DNA of 49,120 nt from JABFXC01 sp045804265 (GCA_045804265.1 JBJMNK010000135.1:1-49120); one strand, 5' to 3'; positions 8,367-18,189 are shown, counted from the stretch's first letter. Program-made: numbers and translations. The notes: generated from the letters alone by a model not told the origin.

Positions 8367-11030
8367 ATGACTGAATCGACGCCACTCGACGTTCACGTCG
8401 TCGCGCACACACACTGGGATCGCGAGTGGTACCACCCGGCGGGCCGCTTCCGGCAGCGGCTCGTCGCGCTCGTCGATGAGCTGATCGACGATCCGCCGCC
8501 GGAGGGAGAGAGCTTTCTCCTCGACGGCCAGGCGATCGTCATCGACGACTATCTCGCCGTCCGCCCCGAGCGCCGCGATGCGCTCGCCGCGCTGCTGCGG
8601 GCGCGCCGGCTCGAGGCCGGGCCGTGGTACGTGCTTCCCGACGAGCTGATACCATCCGGTGAGGCGCTGGTGCGCAACCTGCTCGCCGGCCGCCGCGCGC
8701 TCCGAGCGTTAGGCGCGGCGCCGCCGCCGGTGCTCTACTGCCCGGACTCGTTCGGCCACCCCGCAGCGCTCCCCGCAATCGCCCATGGCTTCGGCGCCGG
8801 GGTGATCGTTCTCTGGCGCGGCTACGGCGGCGCGCGCTGGCCATCGGGCGACATCGCTCGCTGGCGCGCGCCCGGTGGCGAGTCGGCGCTCCTCTATCAC
8901 CTCGCACCCGATGGCTACGAGCTCGGCTCGTCGCTGCCGGTCGCCGAGCGAAGCGTCCGCGAACGATGGACGCGACTGCGATCGGTGCTCGCACCTCGCG
9001 CGACGCTTCATCTCGCGCTGCTCCCCAACGGCGCGGATCATCACGCGCGCCAGCGGCAGCAGCGCGAGGCCGTCGATGCTCTCGCCGCGATCGTCGCGCA
9101 CGACAGCGTCCAACGGTCGTCGCTGAGCACATTCGCCGCGCAAGTCGAGTTGCGCGCGTCGAAGCGGAAGATTCCCGAGGTTGCGGGCGAGCTGCGCGAT
9201 TCGTACGGCTACACATGGACGCTGCAGGGGACCTTCGGCAGCCGCGCCGCGCAGAAGCATCGCAACGCTGCCGTCGAGCGACTGCTGCTGCGCGACGCCG
9301 AGGCGTGGGCCGCGCTCGCCACGCGCGCCGGTGCCGCCGACCGGTCGCCGCTCCTCCGAGCCGCATGGCGCACGCTGCTCGAGTGCCACCCGCACGATTC
9401 GCTGTGCGGCTGCGCGATCGACGCCGTCGCCCGCGCGGTGGACGCCCGACTCTCCGACGCACTCGCGCAGGGTCGCGGCATTCGCGACGATGCGCTGCTC
9501 GATGTCATCGGCCACGATCCCGTCAGCGCGCGCGAGCGGCGCGCCGAGTGGACGCCGGTCGTCGTCGTCCGCAACGCGGCGGCTCGCGCGCGCCGCGGCG
9601 TCGCTGAAGTACGAGTGGCCAACTTCGTCCGCGACGTCGCCGTGGGGCCGGGATCGGGACGCGTCGCCCGCGAGTCGGCGCGCGCCGCGCGGAAGGATCG
9701 TCAGGCACTCGGCGCTCCCTTCACGCTGCGCGACCGCTTTCACGTCGCCCCGGTGCAGACACTCCACGTGTCGCTCGCCACCGACCTCACTGAGAGCGCG
9801 CGGCACTACCCCGACGCCGACCGGGTCGCAGTCTCGAAGGCGCTGGTGTGGGTGGACGAAGTCGCCGGCTACGGTACGCGATCTCTCCCGCTGTCGCCGG
9901 GCGCGACCGAGGCTGGTGCGCTTCCGGCCGATGTCGCGCCCGTAACCGCGGGCGACGGGTTTCTCGACAACTCGCTGGTGCGCATCGAATGGGATGGTGA
10001 CGGTCGCCTGACGCTGCACGACCGCCGTACCGGTCGCACCATTGACTCGCTACTCGCAGTCGGCGACAAGACGGATCGCGGCGATCTCTACACGCCATCG
10101 ATCCGCGGCGAGACGCGCGAGCTCCGGAATGCGAACCCGCAGCTGATCGCCGCCGGTCCGCTGCGCGCCGCGGTCAGCATCGAGTATCGCCGGCCGACTG
10201 TGGCCGATGCGTTGGTCACAGTCAGTCTCGACGCGGGCGCGCGCTTCGCGCGCGTCGCGGTGCGCGGGGTGAATCACTCGCACGACCATCGACTGCGAAT
10301 CTTCTTTGCCACGGCCATCGAGCGCGGCGAGACGTGGGCCGACGCGGCATTCGGTCCGGTCCGTCGCGTACCGCTCGACGTGCCGCCCGAAGATCGCGTC
10401 GCGGAGACACCGCAGCCGGCCGCGCCCCTGCACCGTTATGTCTCACTCTTCGGCGGAGCGACCGGGGCCACGATCTACTCCGACGGACTCGCCGAGTACG
10501 AGACGCGCGCCGACGGACGCATCGCGGTGACGCTCCTGCGCGCGGTCGGCGAGCTCTCGCGCGACGATCTCCCCGAGCGCCCCGGCCACGCCGGCTGGCC
10601 GGCGCGAACTCCGGCCGCGCAGTCGATCGGTCCATTCTCGGCGCGCTTCGCGCTGCTGCTCCACGACGCGCGCAACGACGCGGTGACCGCCGAGATCGAG
10701 CGCTGCGCCGACGACGTGCTGCTGCCGCTCCGCGGAGCGACGCTTCGTTCAGCGTTAGGCGTCCCGACTGCGACACGGGGCGTCGAGCTGTTCGGCGACG
10801 GCCTCGCATTCTCCGCCTGCAAGCCGGCCGAGCAGCCGGGATGGACGGTGCTGCGCTGCGTGAACCTGCTCGAGTCGCCGGTGGAGGGGATGTGGCGCTT
10901 CGAGCGCCCGGTGACGCACGCGGTGCGGGCGCGGCTCGACGAAACCCTCGGCGACGCGCTCCAGCCACGAGCCGATTCTGTTCAGTTCACCGCCGGGCCG
11001 CGCGAGGTCGTGACGATCCTGGTTCGCTGA
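8367..11030 (+). CDS. Glycoside hydrolase family 38 alpha-mannosidase
   Basis: An 887-residue GH38 enzyme, which removes alpha-mannose residues from oligosaccharides or glycoconjugates with a zinc-assisted retaining mechanism. By comparison with known GH38 enzymes, the zinc site is formed by His16 and Asp18 (AHTHWDREW), Asp127 of CPDSFGHP (also the nucleophile) and His343 of CHPHDSLCG. All four are present. The HDSLCGC context resembles bacterial MngB-like members. There is no signal peptide, so a cytoplasmic location is likely, acting on imported oligosaccharide. The 3' end overlaps the 3' end of the opposite-strand permease gene by 49 bases. ATG 8367 is chosen; upstream codons are low-quality. 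Confidence 0.9.
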   Translation: MTESTPLDVHVVAHTHWDREWYHPAGRFRQRLVALVDELIDDPPPEGESFLLDGQAIVIDDYLAVRPERRDALAALLRARRLEAGPWYVLPDELIPSGEALVRNLLAGRRALRALGAAPPPVLYCPDSFGHPAALPAIAHGFGAGVIVLWRGYGGARWPSGDIARWRAPGGESALLYHLAPDGYELGSSLPVAERSVRERWTRLRSVLAPRATLHLALLPNGADHHARQRQQREAVDALAAIVAHDSVQRSSLSTFAAQVELRASKRKIPEVAGELRDSYGYTWTLQGTFGSRAAQKHRNAAVERLLLRDAEAWAALATRAGAADRSPLLRAAWRTLLECHPHDSLCGCAIDAVARAVDARLSDALAQGRGIRDDALLDVIGHDPVSARERRAEWTPVVVVRNAAARARRGVAEVRVANFVRDVAVGPGSGRVARESARAARKDRQALGAPFTLRDRFHVAPVQTLHVSLATDLTESARHYPDADRVAVSKALVWVDEVAGYGTRSLPLSPGATEAGALPADVAPVTAGDGFLDNSLVRIEWDGDGRLTLHDRRTGRTIDSLLAVGDKTDRGDLYTPSIRGETRELRNANPQLIAAGPLRAAVSIEYRRPTVADALVTVSLDAGARFARVAVRGVNHSHDHRLRIFFATAIERGETWADAAFGPVRRVPLDVPPEDRVAETPQPAAPLHRYVSLFGGATGATIYSDGLAEYETRADGRIAVTLLRAVGELSRDDLPERPGHAGWPARTPAAQSIGPFSARFALLLHDARNDAVTAEIERCADDVLLPLRGATLRSALGVPTATRGVELFGDGLAFSACKPAEQPGWTVLRCVNLLESPVEGMWRFERPVTHAVRARLDETLGDALQPRADSVQFTAGPREVVTILVR

Positions 11031-11866
11031 GCCACTGGCGCGCGGCGGCCGGCGAGCCGGTCGCGCACGTCGTCGCCGATGATCGTCGCGCACATCGTGA
11101 CGAGGATGACCGCGAGCCCCGGCACCAGCGAGACCCACGGCGCGGTGACGACCACGTCGCGCCCTGCGGCGATCATGTTCCCCCAGCTCGCTGCCGGCGG
11201 CTGCACCCCGAGTCCGAGAAAGGAGAGCCCGGCTTCGAGCATGATCGCGCTGCCGACGCCCATCGTCGTCGCTACCAGCGCCGGGCCGATCGCGTTAGGC
11301 AGGACGTGCCGCCAGAGCGTTCGCCCCGGGCGTGTACCCAGCGCGCGCGCCGCATCCACGTACGGCCGTCCGCGGGCGGCGATCACCTCGGCGCGCGTCA
11401 GGCGCGCAACCCCCATCCATCCCGTCGCGGCCAGCACGATCACGACGGTGCGCAAGCTCGGCTCCCAGAGCGCGACGCACAGCAGCAGCAGCACGAGCCG
11501 CGGAATCGACAGCAGTGCGTCGGTCAGCGCCATCAGCAGGCGGTCGGTCGCACCCCCTCGCCAGCCGGCAATCGCGCCGATCGCGACGCCTAACGCTCCA
11601 GCGAGCAGCGCCCCGCTCACCCCCACGGCGAGCGAGATGCGGCCGGCGAGCAGCGTCCGTGCAAGCAGGTCGCGCCCGAGGCGATCGGTGCCGAGCAGGT
11701 GGAATGCGCCCGCGGGGTCGTGGCTCAGCGGGGCGAGCAGGCGTGCGCCGACGACGTCGCCGATCGCAGCCGGCGCTCGTTCCCCGAGCAGCGGGCCGAT
11801 CAAGGCGGCGGCAGTAACCGCGATGACCGCGATCACCGCAGTACGAGTGGAGGGCCGCACGATCAA
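10982..11866 (-). CDS. ABC transporter permease, DppC/OppC type
   Basis: A 294-residue inner-membrane permease of a peptide/oligosaccharide-type ABC importer. It carries an N-terminal membrane helix, the HLLGTDRLGRDLLAR motif typical of DppC/OppC subunits, and the EAA-loop-like segment DAARALGTRPGRTLWRHVLPNA for contact with the ATPase, followed by a SFLGLGVQPPAASWG segment. The start is TTG (11864-11866), overlapping the B-subunit stop as TTGA. The 3' end runs 49 bases into the mannosidase gene. No ATPase gene (DppD/F type) is in the window, so the ATP-binding subunits must be encoded elsewhere. Confidence 0.9.
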   Translation of the reverse strand: MIVRPSTRTAVIAVIAVTAAALIGPLLGERAPAAIGDVVGARLLAPLSHDPAGAFHLLGTDRLGRDLLARTLLAGRISLAVGVSGALLAGALGVAIGAIAGWRGGATDRLLMALTDALLSIPRLVLLLLCVALWEPSLRTVVIVLAATGWMGVARLTRAEVIAARGRPYVDAARALGTRPGRTLWRHVLPNAIGPALVATTMGVGSAIMLEAGLSFLGLGVQPPAASWGNMIAAGRDVVVTAPWVSLVPGLAVILVTMCATIIGDDVRDRLAGRRAPVAQRTRIVTTSRGPAVN

Positions 11867-12847
11867 TGTCCACCGTCGCGCAATCGCGGGTCGGCGAGCG
11901 GCAGCGAGAGGTCGGCGAGCGCGTTGACGAGGATCACCGCGCCGCCATAGAGGATCGTCGCGCCGAGGACGACCGGAATGTCACGCGCGAGGATCGCGGT
12001 TGTCATCGCCCGTCCCATGCCGGGCCACGCGAACACGCTCTCCACGAACACCGAGCCGGCGATCGTTCCCGGGAGCGCGAGCGCGAACAGCACCATCAAT
12101 CCGGGGAATGCGATCCGCAGCACGTGCAGCGCGAGTCGGACGCCCGACAATCCGCGCCCACGCGCGGCGCGAATCGCGTCGAGACCGACGACATCGAGCA
12201 GCGCCGAACGTGCGTACCGCGCGATACCGGCAGCGCCGATCGCGGTGAGCACGGCGACCGGCAGCACCGAATGTCGCGCGAGATCGGCGAGCCACGCTCC
12301 GCCTGACGGCACTCCGCTCGGCGCATGGAGCCCGAAGGCGGGAAGGCGCAGCGCCGCGGGAAAGCCCATGCGCGCTGCGCCGTAGGTGAACACCGCGATC
12401 GCGCCGAGTGCGAGCCAGAATGCCGGCGCGGACGCGGTGGCTGTGGTCGCGATCGTGACACCGAGATCGGTACGGCTGCCGGCGCGCGTCGCCTGGAATG
12501 CGCCGATCGCGATCCCGATCGCGAACGAGAGCAGGAGCGAGATGCCACCGAGGAAGAGCGAGACCGGAAGCGCATCGGCGAGCAGCGCGCGGACGCTTCG
12601 CCCGGTGGCGATGCTCGTCCCCAGGTCGCCGTGCAGCAGAGCGCGCGTCCAGCGTGCATATTGCACCGCGATCGGCGCGTCGAGCCCGAGCCGCGCGCGC
12701 GCTGGCAATCTCCGACGCGCTCGCCGTGGGCGAGACGAGCATCAGGACCGGATCCCCCGGGGCCGACCGCGCGAGCACGAACACCACCGTGACCACGAGC
12801 CAGAGCAGGAGCACGGCAGCCGCGAGATGGCGAAGCAGGGAACGCAC
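11863..12847 (-). pseudogene. ABC transporter permease, DppB/OppB type, frameshifted
   Basis: Two reading frames together give one DppB-like permease. The N-terminal frame, from 12847, reads MRSLLRHLAAAVLLLWLVV and RSAPGDPVLMLVSPTASASE. The rest, in another frame from about 12708 to 11863, starts RARLGLDAPIAVQYARWT and contains the EAA-like loop and C-terminal helices. The join falls in a (GC)5 run at about 12692-12702. Adding one GC unit would give a continuous protein of normal length (about 328 residues). The lesion is therefore a one-unit slip: a sequencing or assembly error, a recent mutation, or phase variation. The 281-residue ORF alone lacks the first membrane helix and the APGDP motif. 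Confidence 0.8.
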
Positions 12848-12919
12848 GCAGGGATAATGGGCCGCGCGCTCGCTCCGTCAACTCTCGGTGGCGCGATTTC
12901 GCGCGGCCATGCGTGCGTC

Positions 12920-14494
12920 GTGCGCGCACTGCGGCCGGGCCGGTTGGTTGCAATGCTGGTGGTCGCCGCTTGCGCGGCAGCGCCTTCGCGCGATGGCGTT
13001 GCCGTGATCGCGTCGGGCGCCGATCTCGAGTCGGCGAACCCGCTCGTCACGGTGCACCCGATGGCGAGGCAGGTCCAGCGCTTCGTGCTCTTCACCACGC
13101 TCGCGCGTTATGACTCGACGCTCACCGCGGTGCCATATCTTGCCCGCCGCTGGAGCTGGAGCGCGGACCGTAAGGCACTGACGATGACGCTCGTGAGCGA
13201 CTTGCGCTGGCATGACGGCGCTCCGACGACCGCGCACGATGCCGCATTTACCCTCGACGCTGCGCGCGATCCGCGGACCGGCTCCCCGCGCGCCGGTGAG
13301 CTGGCCAGCGTCACCTCCGTCGATGCGCCTGACGACACGACGCTCGTGGTCCGCTTCGCGACGCCACAGCCGACGCTGCCCGGCGTTTTCTGCGAGCTCG
13401 CGGTCGTCCCCGAGCATCTGCTGCGCGATGTGGCTCGCGGCGACATGCGCCGTGCTCCCTTTTCCACGGCGCCGGTTGGCAACGGTCCGTTCCGCTTCCT
13501 CGAGCGGGTCGCGGGGCAGCGCTGGACGTTCGAGCGGAACGCCGACTTTCCGCAATCGCTGGGCGGGCCGCCGGCGCTGAAGCGGCTCGTCGTCGCCGTC
13601 GTCGATGAACCGGCGACGAAGATGGCGGGGCTCGTCAGCGGTGACCTCGACATGGCGGGGATCGCGCCGACCATGGCCGAGCTGGTACGCCGCGATCCGA
13701 CGCTGCGCCTCGTCGAGTACCCGAACGTGGCGTCGGTGGCGCTGATCTTCAACCCTCGCCGCCCAGCGTTAGGCGACCGGCGCGTTCGCCAGGCGATCTC
13801 GCTCTCGATCGACCGTGCGCGCATCGTGACGGCGGCTGTCGGCGGCTTCGCCACACCCGCGCACGGCGCGGTGCCCGATGCCAGCCCATTCGCGATCCCC
13901 GCCGAGGGCGCGAGCCACGATACTGCTCGCGCCGACTCGCTGCTGGCGGTCGCGGGATACGCGCGCGGCTTCAACGGCCGCATCTGGCGCGGCGGAAACC
14001 CACTGACGCTCGAGCTGCTCACCGTCGGCAGCGGCGATAATGTCGCCGAGCAGCTGATCCAGGCCGACCTCGCGGCGCGCGGGATCACCGTCGTCATCCG
14101 GCAGCTCGAGCTCGGCGCCTTTCTCGCCCGGGCGCGCGCGACGCCGCGCCGTTATGACATGCTGCTCACCGGGATCCCGGGCGACCTCGCGCTCTCGCAC
14201 ATCGTCGCGATGTACGATGGATCGCTGCGCGGCGGCGCCCTCGACTACGCCGACTTTCACACCGCGGTGCTCGACTCGCTGTTCCGGCAGGTGCGCGGGG
14301 CCGGAAGCGACGAGGCGCTGCGTGCGGCGTGGGCTGGCGTGCAGCGTGAGCTCGACTACGAAGCGCCGGCCGCCTGGATCTATCACTCGCGCGGAATCCA
14401 GGGTGTCGCCCGACGGCTCGGCAACGTGCAGATGGATCTCCGCGGCGAGCTGCCGACGGTCGCGCGTTGGACCACCAACGGCGAGCGCCGATAG
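12920..14494 (+). CDS. ABC transporter substrate-binding lipoprotein, family 5 (DppA/OppA type)
   Basis: A 524-residue periplasmic solute-binding protein for the neighbouring importer. Starting at GTG 12920 gives a short basic n-region, a hydrophobic core and a V-A-A-C lipobox, so it should be lipid-anchored. The mature part shows family-5 features: PYLARRWSWSADRKALTMTL, LRWHDGAPTTAHDAAFTLDA, GNGPFRFLER and VRQAISLSIDRARIV. An ATG at 12857 would also fit, but it adds 21 residues before the lipoprotein signal and leaves only 9 bases to the divergent permease start. The ligand may be a peptide or an oligosaccharide, since family 5 covers both. The stop overlaps the start of the next gene by one base. 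Confidence 0.88.
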   Translation: MRALRPGRLVAMLVVAACAAAPSRDGVAVIASGADLESANPLVTVHPMARQVQRFVLFTTLARYDSTLTAVPYLARRWSWSADRKALTMTLVSDLRWHDGAPTTAHDAAFTLDAARDPRTGSPRAGELASVTSVDAPDDTTLVVRFATPQPTLPGVFCELAVVPEHLLRDVARGDMRRAPFSTAPVGNGPFRFLERVAGQRWTFERNADFPQSLGGPPALKRLVVAVVDEPATKMAGLVSGDLDMAGIAPTMAELVRRDPTLRLVEYPNVASVALIFNPRRPALGDRRVRQAISLSIDRARIVTAAVGGFATPAHGAVPDASPFAIPAEGASHDTARADSLLAVAGYARGFNGRIWRGGNPLTLELLTVGSGDNVAEQLIQADLAARGITVVIRQLELGAFLARARATPRRYDMLLTGIPGDLALSHIVAMYDGSLRGGALDYADFHTAVLDSLFRQVRGAGSDEALRAAWAGVQRELDYEAPAAWIYHSRGIQGVARRLGNVQMDLRGELPTVARWTTNGERR

Positions 14495-17328
14495 TGCTCG
14501 TCGTCACCGCCGACGAGCTCACCGAGCGGCGTCGCGTCGCGAGCGGAGCGCTCGCGCCGCGCGCCGATTCGCTCGCGGCCGACCTCGAGCGACTGGTTAT
14601 GACGCCACCGGAAATTCCACGCGACAAGGCGCGGCTGACTCGTGCCGGTGGCCGCTGTCCGAACGACGGCGCGCAACTGGATTACGATCCGTGGTCGCCG
14701 CACGCGCATCGCTGTCCGCGCTGCGGCGCGACGTACGAGGGCGAGGCGCATTTCCGCTACTGGCTGATGTGGCACCAGCTCTGGCTCGCCGAGCGCTCGG
14801 TGCACGCGGCGACGCTGTACGCGCTCCGCGGCGACGACCGCCACCGCGCGCTCGCCCTCCACATTCTCGGTCAATACTCCGACCGGTATCTCGACTACCC
14901 GAACCGCGACAACGTCCTCGGCCCGTCGCGCGTGTTCTTCAGCACCTATCTCGAGTCGATCTGGCTGCTGCAGCTTTGCGTTGCGATCGACCTGCTGGAG
15001 ATGGCGGGAGTTCGCGGCGGAGCGTTAGGCGCGGCACGCGAGCGGATCGTCGTGCCCGCGGCGGCGCTGATCGGGAGCTATGACGAAGGCACCTCCAACC
15101 GTCAGGCGTGGAACGTGGCCGCCCTCCTGGCGTCGGCGCTCGTGCTCGGCGATCGCGCCGGCGCCGACCGCGCCGCGACTGCCGGGCACGGGCTCCGCTT
15201 CCTGCTCGACGGTGCGCTGCTCCCTGACGGAAGCTGGTACGAGGGGGAGAACTATCACGTCTTCGCCCATCGCGGGCTCTGGTACGGCGTGACGATGGCG
15301 ACACGCGCCGGCGTCACGTTAGGCGAAGAGCTCATCGCGCGCTTCGATCGCGGCTTCGCGCTCCCGATCCGCACGGCGCTTCCCGACATGACCATGCTCG
15401 CCCGGCGCGACTCGCAGTATGCGATCTCGCTCCGCCAGTGGCGGTTCGCCGAGCTCTGTGAGCTGGGACTCGCGCGCACCGACGACGCCGAGCTCCGCGC
15501 CGCGTTAGGCAGGCTGTACGAGCCCGGCGTCGCGCGCGGGGACACCGGCCGCGCGCGTTCATCCGCCGAGGCGGAACGGCACGCGCCGCCCTCTGCGCTG
15601 ACGCGCGCCGATCTCGGCTGGCGCTCGCTGCTGCATGCCCGTGAAGTCCTTCCGCCGCTCGCGGGCGATTCCCCGCGCTCGGTGCTGCTCCCGAACCAGG
15701 GGCTCGCCATCATCCGGCGCGACGAGGGCCGGCTGTTCGCCGCATTGGACTACGGCGAGAGCGGTGGTGGTCACGGGCATCCGGATCGGCTCGACATCGT
15801 CGTCTGCGATGGCGAGAATCGCTGGCTCGACGACCCCGGCACGGGCTCGTACGTCGACCGGTCGCTCCACTGGTATCGCAGCACGCTCGCGCATTCCGCG
15901 CCGTTGGTCGACCGGGCATCGCAGCCGCGGATCGGTGGCGAGCTGCTGGCATTCGACGAGCGCGGCGCAGCCGGGCTGGTCGCCGCGCGTGCGCCGATCG
16001 CCGCTGGCGTCGTCGCCGAGCGCAGGCTGGTCACCATGACGGATTACATCGTCGACGAGCTCTCGTGGAAGGCCGAGGGGAGTCACGCCGTCGCGCTCCC
16101 GATTCACCTCGACCTGGAGCTGCCCGCGCTCGACTGGCGCGTCGAAGCGTTAGGCGGCGCCGGCGGCCTCGAGGACGGCTTCGACTTCGTCGTCGGCGCC
16201 GAAGTCGCGACGCCCCCGGACTGGCCGATCCGGGCGGTCGCCACCGAACGCGACACCGGCGCGCGCGCCGACGTGTGGCTGGTCGCACCGTCCGGCACTC
16301 GCCTCTGGCGGATCACCGCCCCGGCGCCGCCGTTTCGCTCCGGTGGAGGCGACACGTCGGCCGCATCGGACATAGCAGGTGCATCGGGTGGATCGAACAC
16401 ATCGCGTGCATCAGGTGCCGGATCGCCGGCCAGTGCGACGCGTCGCTTCGTCATGCTCGAGGCGTCGTTCGCTCACGGAACGTTCTCCACCGTCATCGCT
16501 CCGCGGCGCACGATTGCGCGCCTGACCGTCCGCGACGCATCGATCGTGATAGAGCACGCCGACGGCAGCGTCCACGAGCACGCGGGCGGTGACGACAGCT
16601 GGCGCGTCGCGCTTCGCGCCGGCGGCGCGACGAGCTCGATCGAGCTCGATGGCGCCGTCGCAGCAGCCCCCGCGCATACGTCGTCGCTGCCGATCGCCGG
16701 TCACGACACCGAGACATCCGTCGTCGCCGCCGGTCGCGGCACGGAGCTCGGCATCGATCCGCGACGAGCGCTCTCGTTCGCGCTCGGCGAGCAGGACTAT
16801 CGTCGCTCCGAGCAGAGCTGGGCCGACGCCGGCCGGCCGACTGCTGCTGTCGTCGTCAGCACCGATGGCGAGGCGCTGATGATCGAGGTGACTGCCGCGA
16901 CCGGACCACACGTCATCATCGGCGACGACGCCGTCAACGAGATGGACAACGAGCATCCCGACGTCAACGCGACCGGTCTGCAGCTGTCGATTCGCGATGC
17001 GCGCGGCGCGCTCCATCGCTGGCTGGTGCGACCCGGCCCCGACGGCGCGCCGCGAGTTCGTGCGCTCACTCGGGAACCGGTGCCCCTCGACGCAACGACG
17101 ACAGTCGCGCCCGAACGCTGGTCGGCGCGGATCACCGTCCCGCTCCCCCCGCTCGGCGACAACTTGCCATATTTCATCGCGCTCGGGATCACCATCAACG
17201 AGATCGCACCCGGGCGCGAGCGGCGGCGTGGGCAGCTCGTCCTCGGCGGGGCCGAAGGCGAATGGGTGTACCTCCGCGGCGACCGCGATGATCCATCGAA
17301 GCTCATTCCGATCGTGATCGACCGATGA
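14494..17328 (+). CDS. Heparinase II/III-like polysaccharide lyase/hydrolase
   Basis: A 944-residue protein with an N-terminal Cys-containing stretch (RCPNDGAQLDYDPWSP then RCPRCGATYEG, residues 54-83), a central alpha-helical barrel and a C-terminal beta domain, as in heparinase II/III family proteins. Candidate active-site residues are Tyr254-His255 (EGENYHVFAH) and His427/His429 (GGGHGHPD). The family cleaves uronic-acid polysaccharides; the exact substrate is not predictable here. No signal peptide is seen. An unusual Ser/Ala/Gly-rich low-complexity insert lies at 16355-16435 inside the beta domain. The GTG start at 14494 shares its G with the upstream TAG stop. A longer TTG start at 14467 is possible but would overlap the upstream gene more. 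Confidence 0.82.
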   Translation: MLVVTADELTERRRVASGALAPRADSLAADLERLVMTPPEIPRDKARLTRAGGRCPNDGAQLDYDPWSPHAHRCPRCGATYEGEAHFRYWLMWHQLWLAERSVHAATLYALRGDDRHRALALHILGQYSDRYLDYPNRDNVLGPSRVFFSTYLESIWLLQLCVAIDLLEMAGVRGGALGAARERIVVPAAALIGSYDEGTSNRQAWNVAALLASALVLGDRAGADRAATAGHGLRFLLDGALLPDGSWYEGENYHVFAHRGLWYGVTMATRAGVTLGEELIARFDRGFALPIRTALPDMTMLARRDSQYAISLRQWRFAELCELGLARTDDAELRAALGRLYEPGVARGDTGRARSSAEAERHAPPSALTRADLGWRSLLHAREVLPPLAGDSPRSVLLPNQGLAIIRRDEGRLFAALDYGESGGGHGHPDRLDIVVCDGENRWLDDPGTGSYVDRSLHWYRSTLAHSAPLVDRASQPRIGGELLAFDERGAAGLVAARAPIAAGVVAERRLVTMTDYIVDELSWKAEGSHAVALPIHLDLELPALDWRVEALGGAGGLEDGFDFVVGAEVATPPDWPIRAVATERDTGARADVWLVAPSGTRLWRITAPAPPFRSGGGDTSAASDIAGASGGSNTSRASGAGSPASATRRFVMLEASFAHGTFSTVIAPRRTIARLTVRDASIVIEHADGSVHEHAGGDDSWRVALRAGGATSSIELDGAVAAAPAHTSSLPIAGHDTETSVVAAGRGTELGIDPRRALSFALGEQDYRRSEQSWADAGRPTAAVVVSTDGEALMIEVTAATGPHVIIGDDAVNEMDNEHPDVNATGLQLSIRDARGALHRWLVRPGPDGAPRVRALTREPVPLDATTTVAPERWSARITVPLPPLGDNLPYFIALGITINEIAPGRERRRGQLVLGGAEGEWVYLRGDRDDPSKLIPIVIDR

Positions 17329-18158
17329 CCGACACCTCTCTCGACGCCGTCCGCGTCGTGCTCTTCGAGCCGCAGAACCCCATCAACATCGCCGCGACCG
17401 TGCGCGCGATGAAGAACATGGGCGCCAGCAGGCTGCGGCTGGTGAAGCCGTGCGAATACGATCCGTACCGCCTCGAGGGCATCGCGCACGACACCTTCGA
17501 CATCATCGAGAAGATCGAGCGACACGATACGCTCGAGGAAGCGCTCTCCGACTGCGTCCGTGTCGCCGGCTTCACCGCCCGCCGCCGCGCGGCGAAGCGC
17601 CGGATCGTGACGCCGCGCGAGGCGGCTGGCGAGCTGCTCGGCTTCGCCGGCGACGGCCCGGTCGCGCTCCTCTTCGGGCGCGAGGATTCCGGGCTGCCTA
17701 ACGAAGCGCTCGACCAGGCACACCTGCTGGTGACGATCCCGACGACGGCGCACGCGTCGCTCAACCTCGCGCAGGCGGCGCTGGTCGGGCTCTACGAGCT
17801 GCATCTCGCCGCGGCCGACGCGACGCGGGCTCTGCGACCGCCGCGCAAGGACGCACCGCCGTCGCGTCAGCACGAGTACGAGATGTTCTTCGCCGACGCC
17901 GAGCGGGCGCTGTCGTCGATCGAATTCTTCAAGACGCGCTTTCCCGAGTACATCATCCGCTCGATGCGCTCGCTCACCTATCGCGCTTCGCCCGACGCGC
18001 GCGAGATTCTCCTGATGCGTGCGATCGCGATCGAAGTCGTACGCTTCCTCGAGCGGGCCGGGATCCCGGTTCCGCCACGGAAGCCGACGCCGAAGCAGCC
18101 GCAGAGCGCGGACGATCCCGCGAGATGGGAAACCGCCGACGCACCCCGCGAACCCTGA
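17325..18158 (+). CDS. trmJ: RNA 2'-O-methyltransferase, TrmJ-type (SpoU/TrmH superfamily)
   Basis: A 277-residue SPOUT methyltransferase. The three family motifs are present: NPINIAATVRAMKNMG near residues 18-33, LLFGREDSGLPNEAL in the middle, and IPTTAHASLNLAQAALV, which forms the trefoil knot that binds S-adenosylmethionine. TrmJ methylates the 2'-hydroxyl of nucleotide 32 in several tRNAs. The C-terminal extension of about 110 residues fits TrmJ. It overlaps the heparinase gene by ATGA, an unexpected partner for an RNA-modifying enzyme, so the link is probably transcriptional only. Confidence 0.88.
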   Translation: MTDTSLDAVRVVLFEPQNPINIAATVRAMKNMGASRLRLVKPCEYDPYRLEGIAHDTFDIIEKIERHDTLEEALSDCVRVAGFTARRRAAKRRIVTPREAAGELLGFAGDGPVALLFGREDSGLPNEALDQAHLLVTIPTTAHASLNLAQAALVGLYELHLAAADATRALRPPRKDAPPSRQHEYEMFFADAERALSSIEFFKTRFPEYIIRSMRSLTYRASPDAREILLMRAIAIEVVRFLERAGIPVPPRKPTPKQPQSADDPARWETADAPREP

Positions 18159-18189
18159 TGCGCGCTCTCGCGCACGGAGCACTCTCGCG

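Noticed and set aside
11863..12708. Treating the 281-residue ORF as an intact permease starting at TTG
   Set aside because: It would lack the first membrane helix and the APGDP region, which are present in the adjacent frame, so a frameshift is the better reading.
12386..12919. Long upstream extension of the substrate-binding protein frame
   Set aside because: It would run antisense through the permease gene and put the lipoprotein signal in the middle of the protein.
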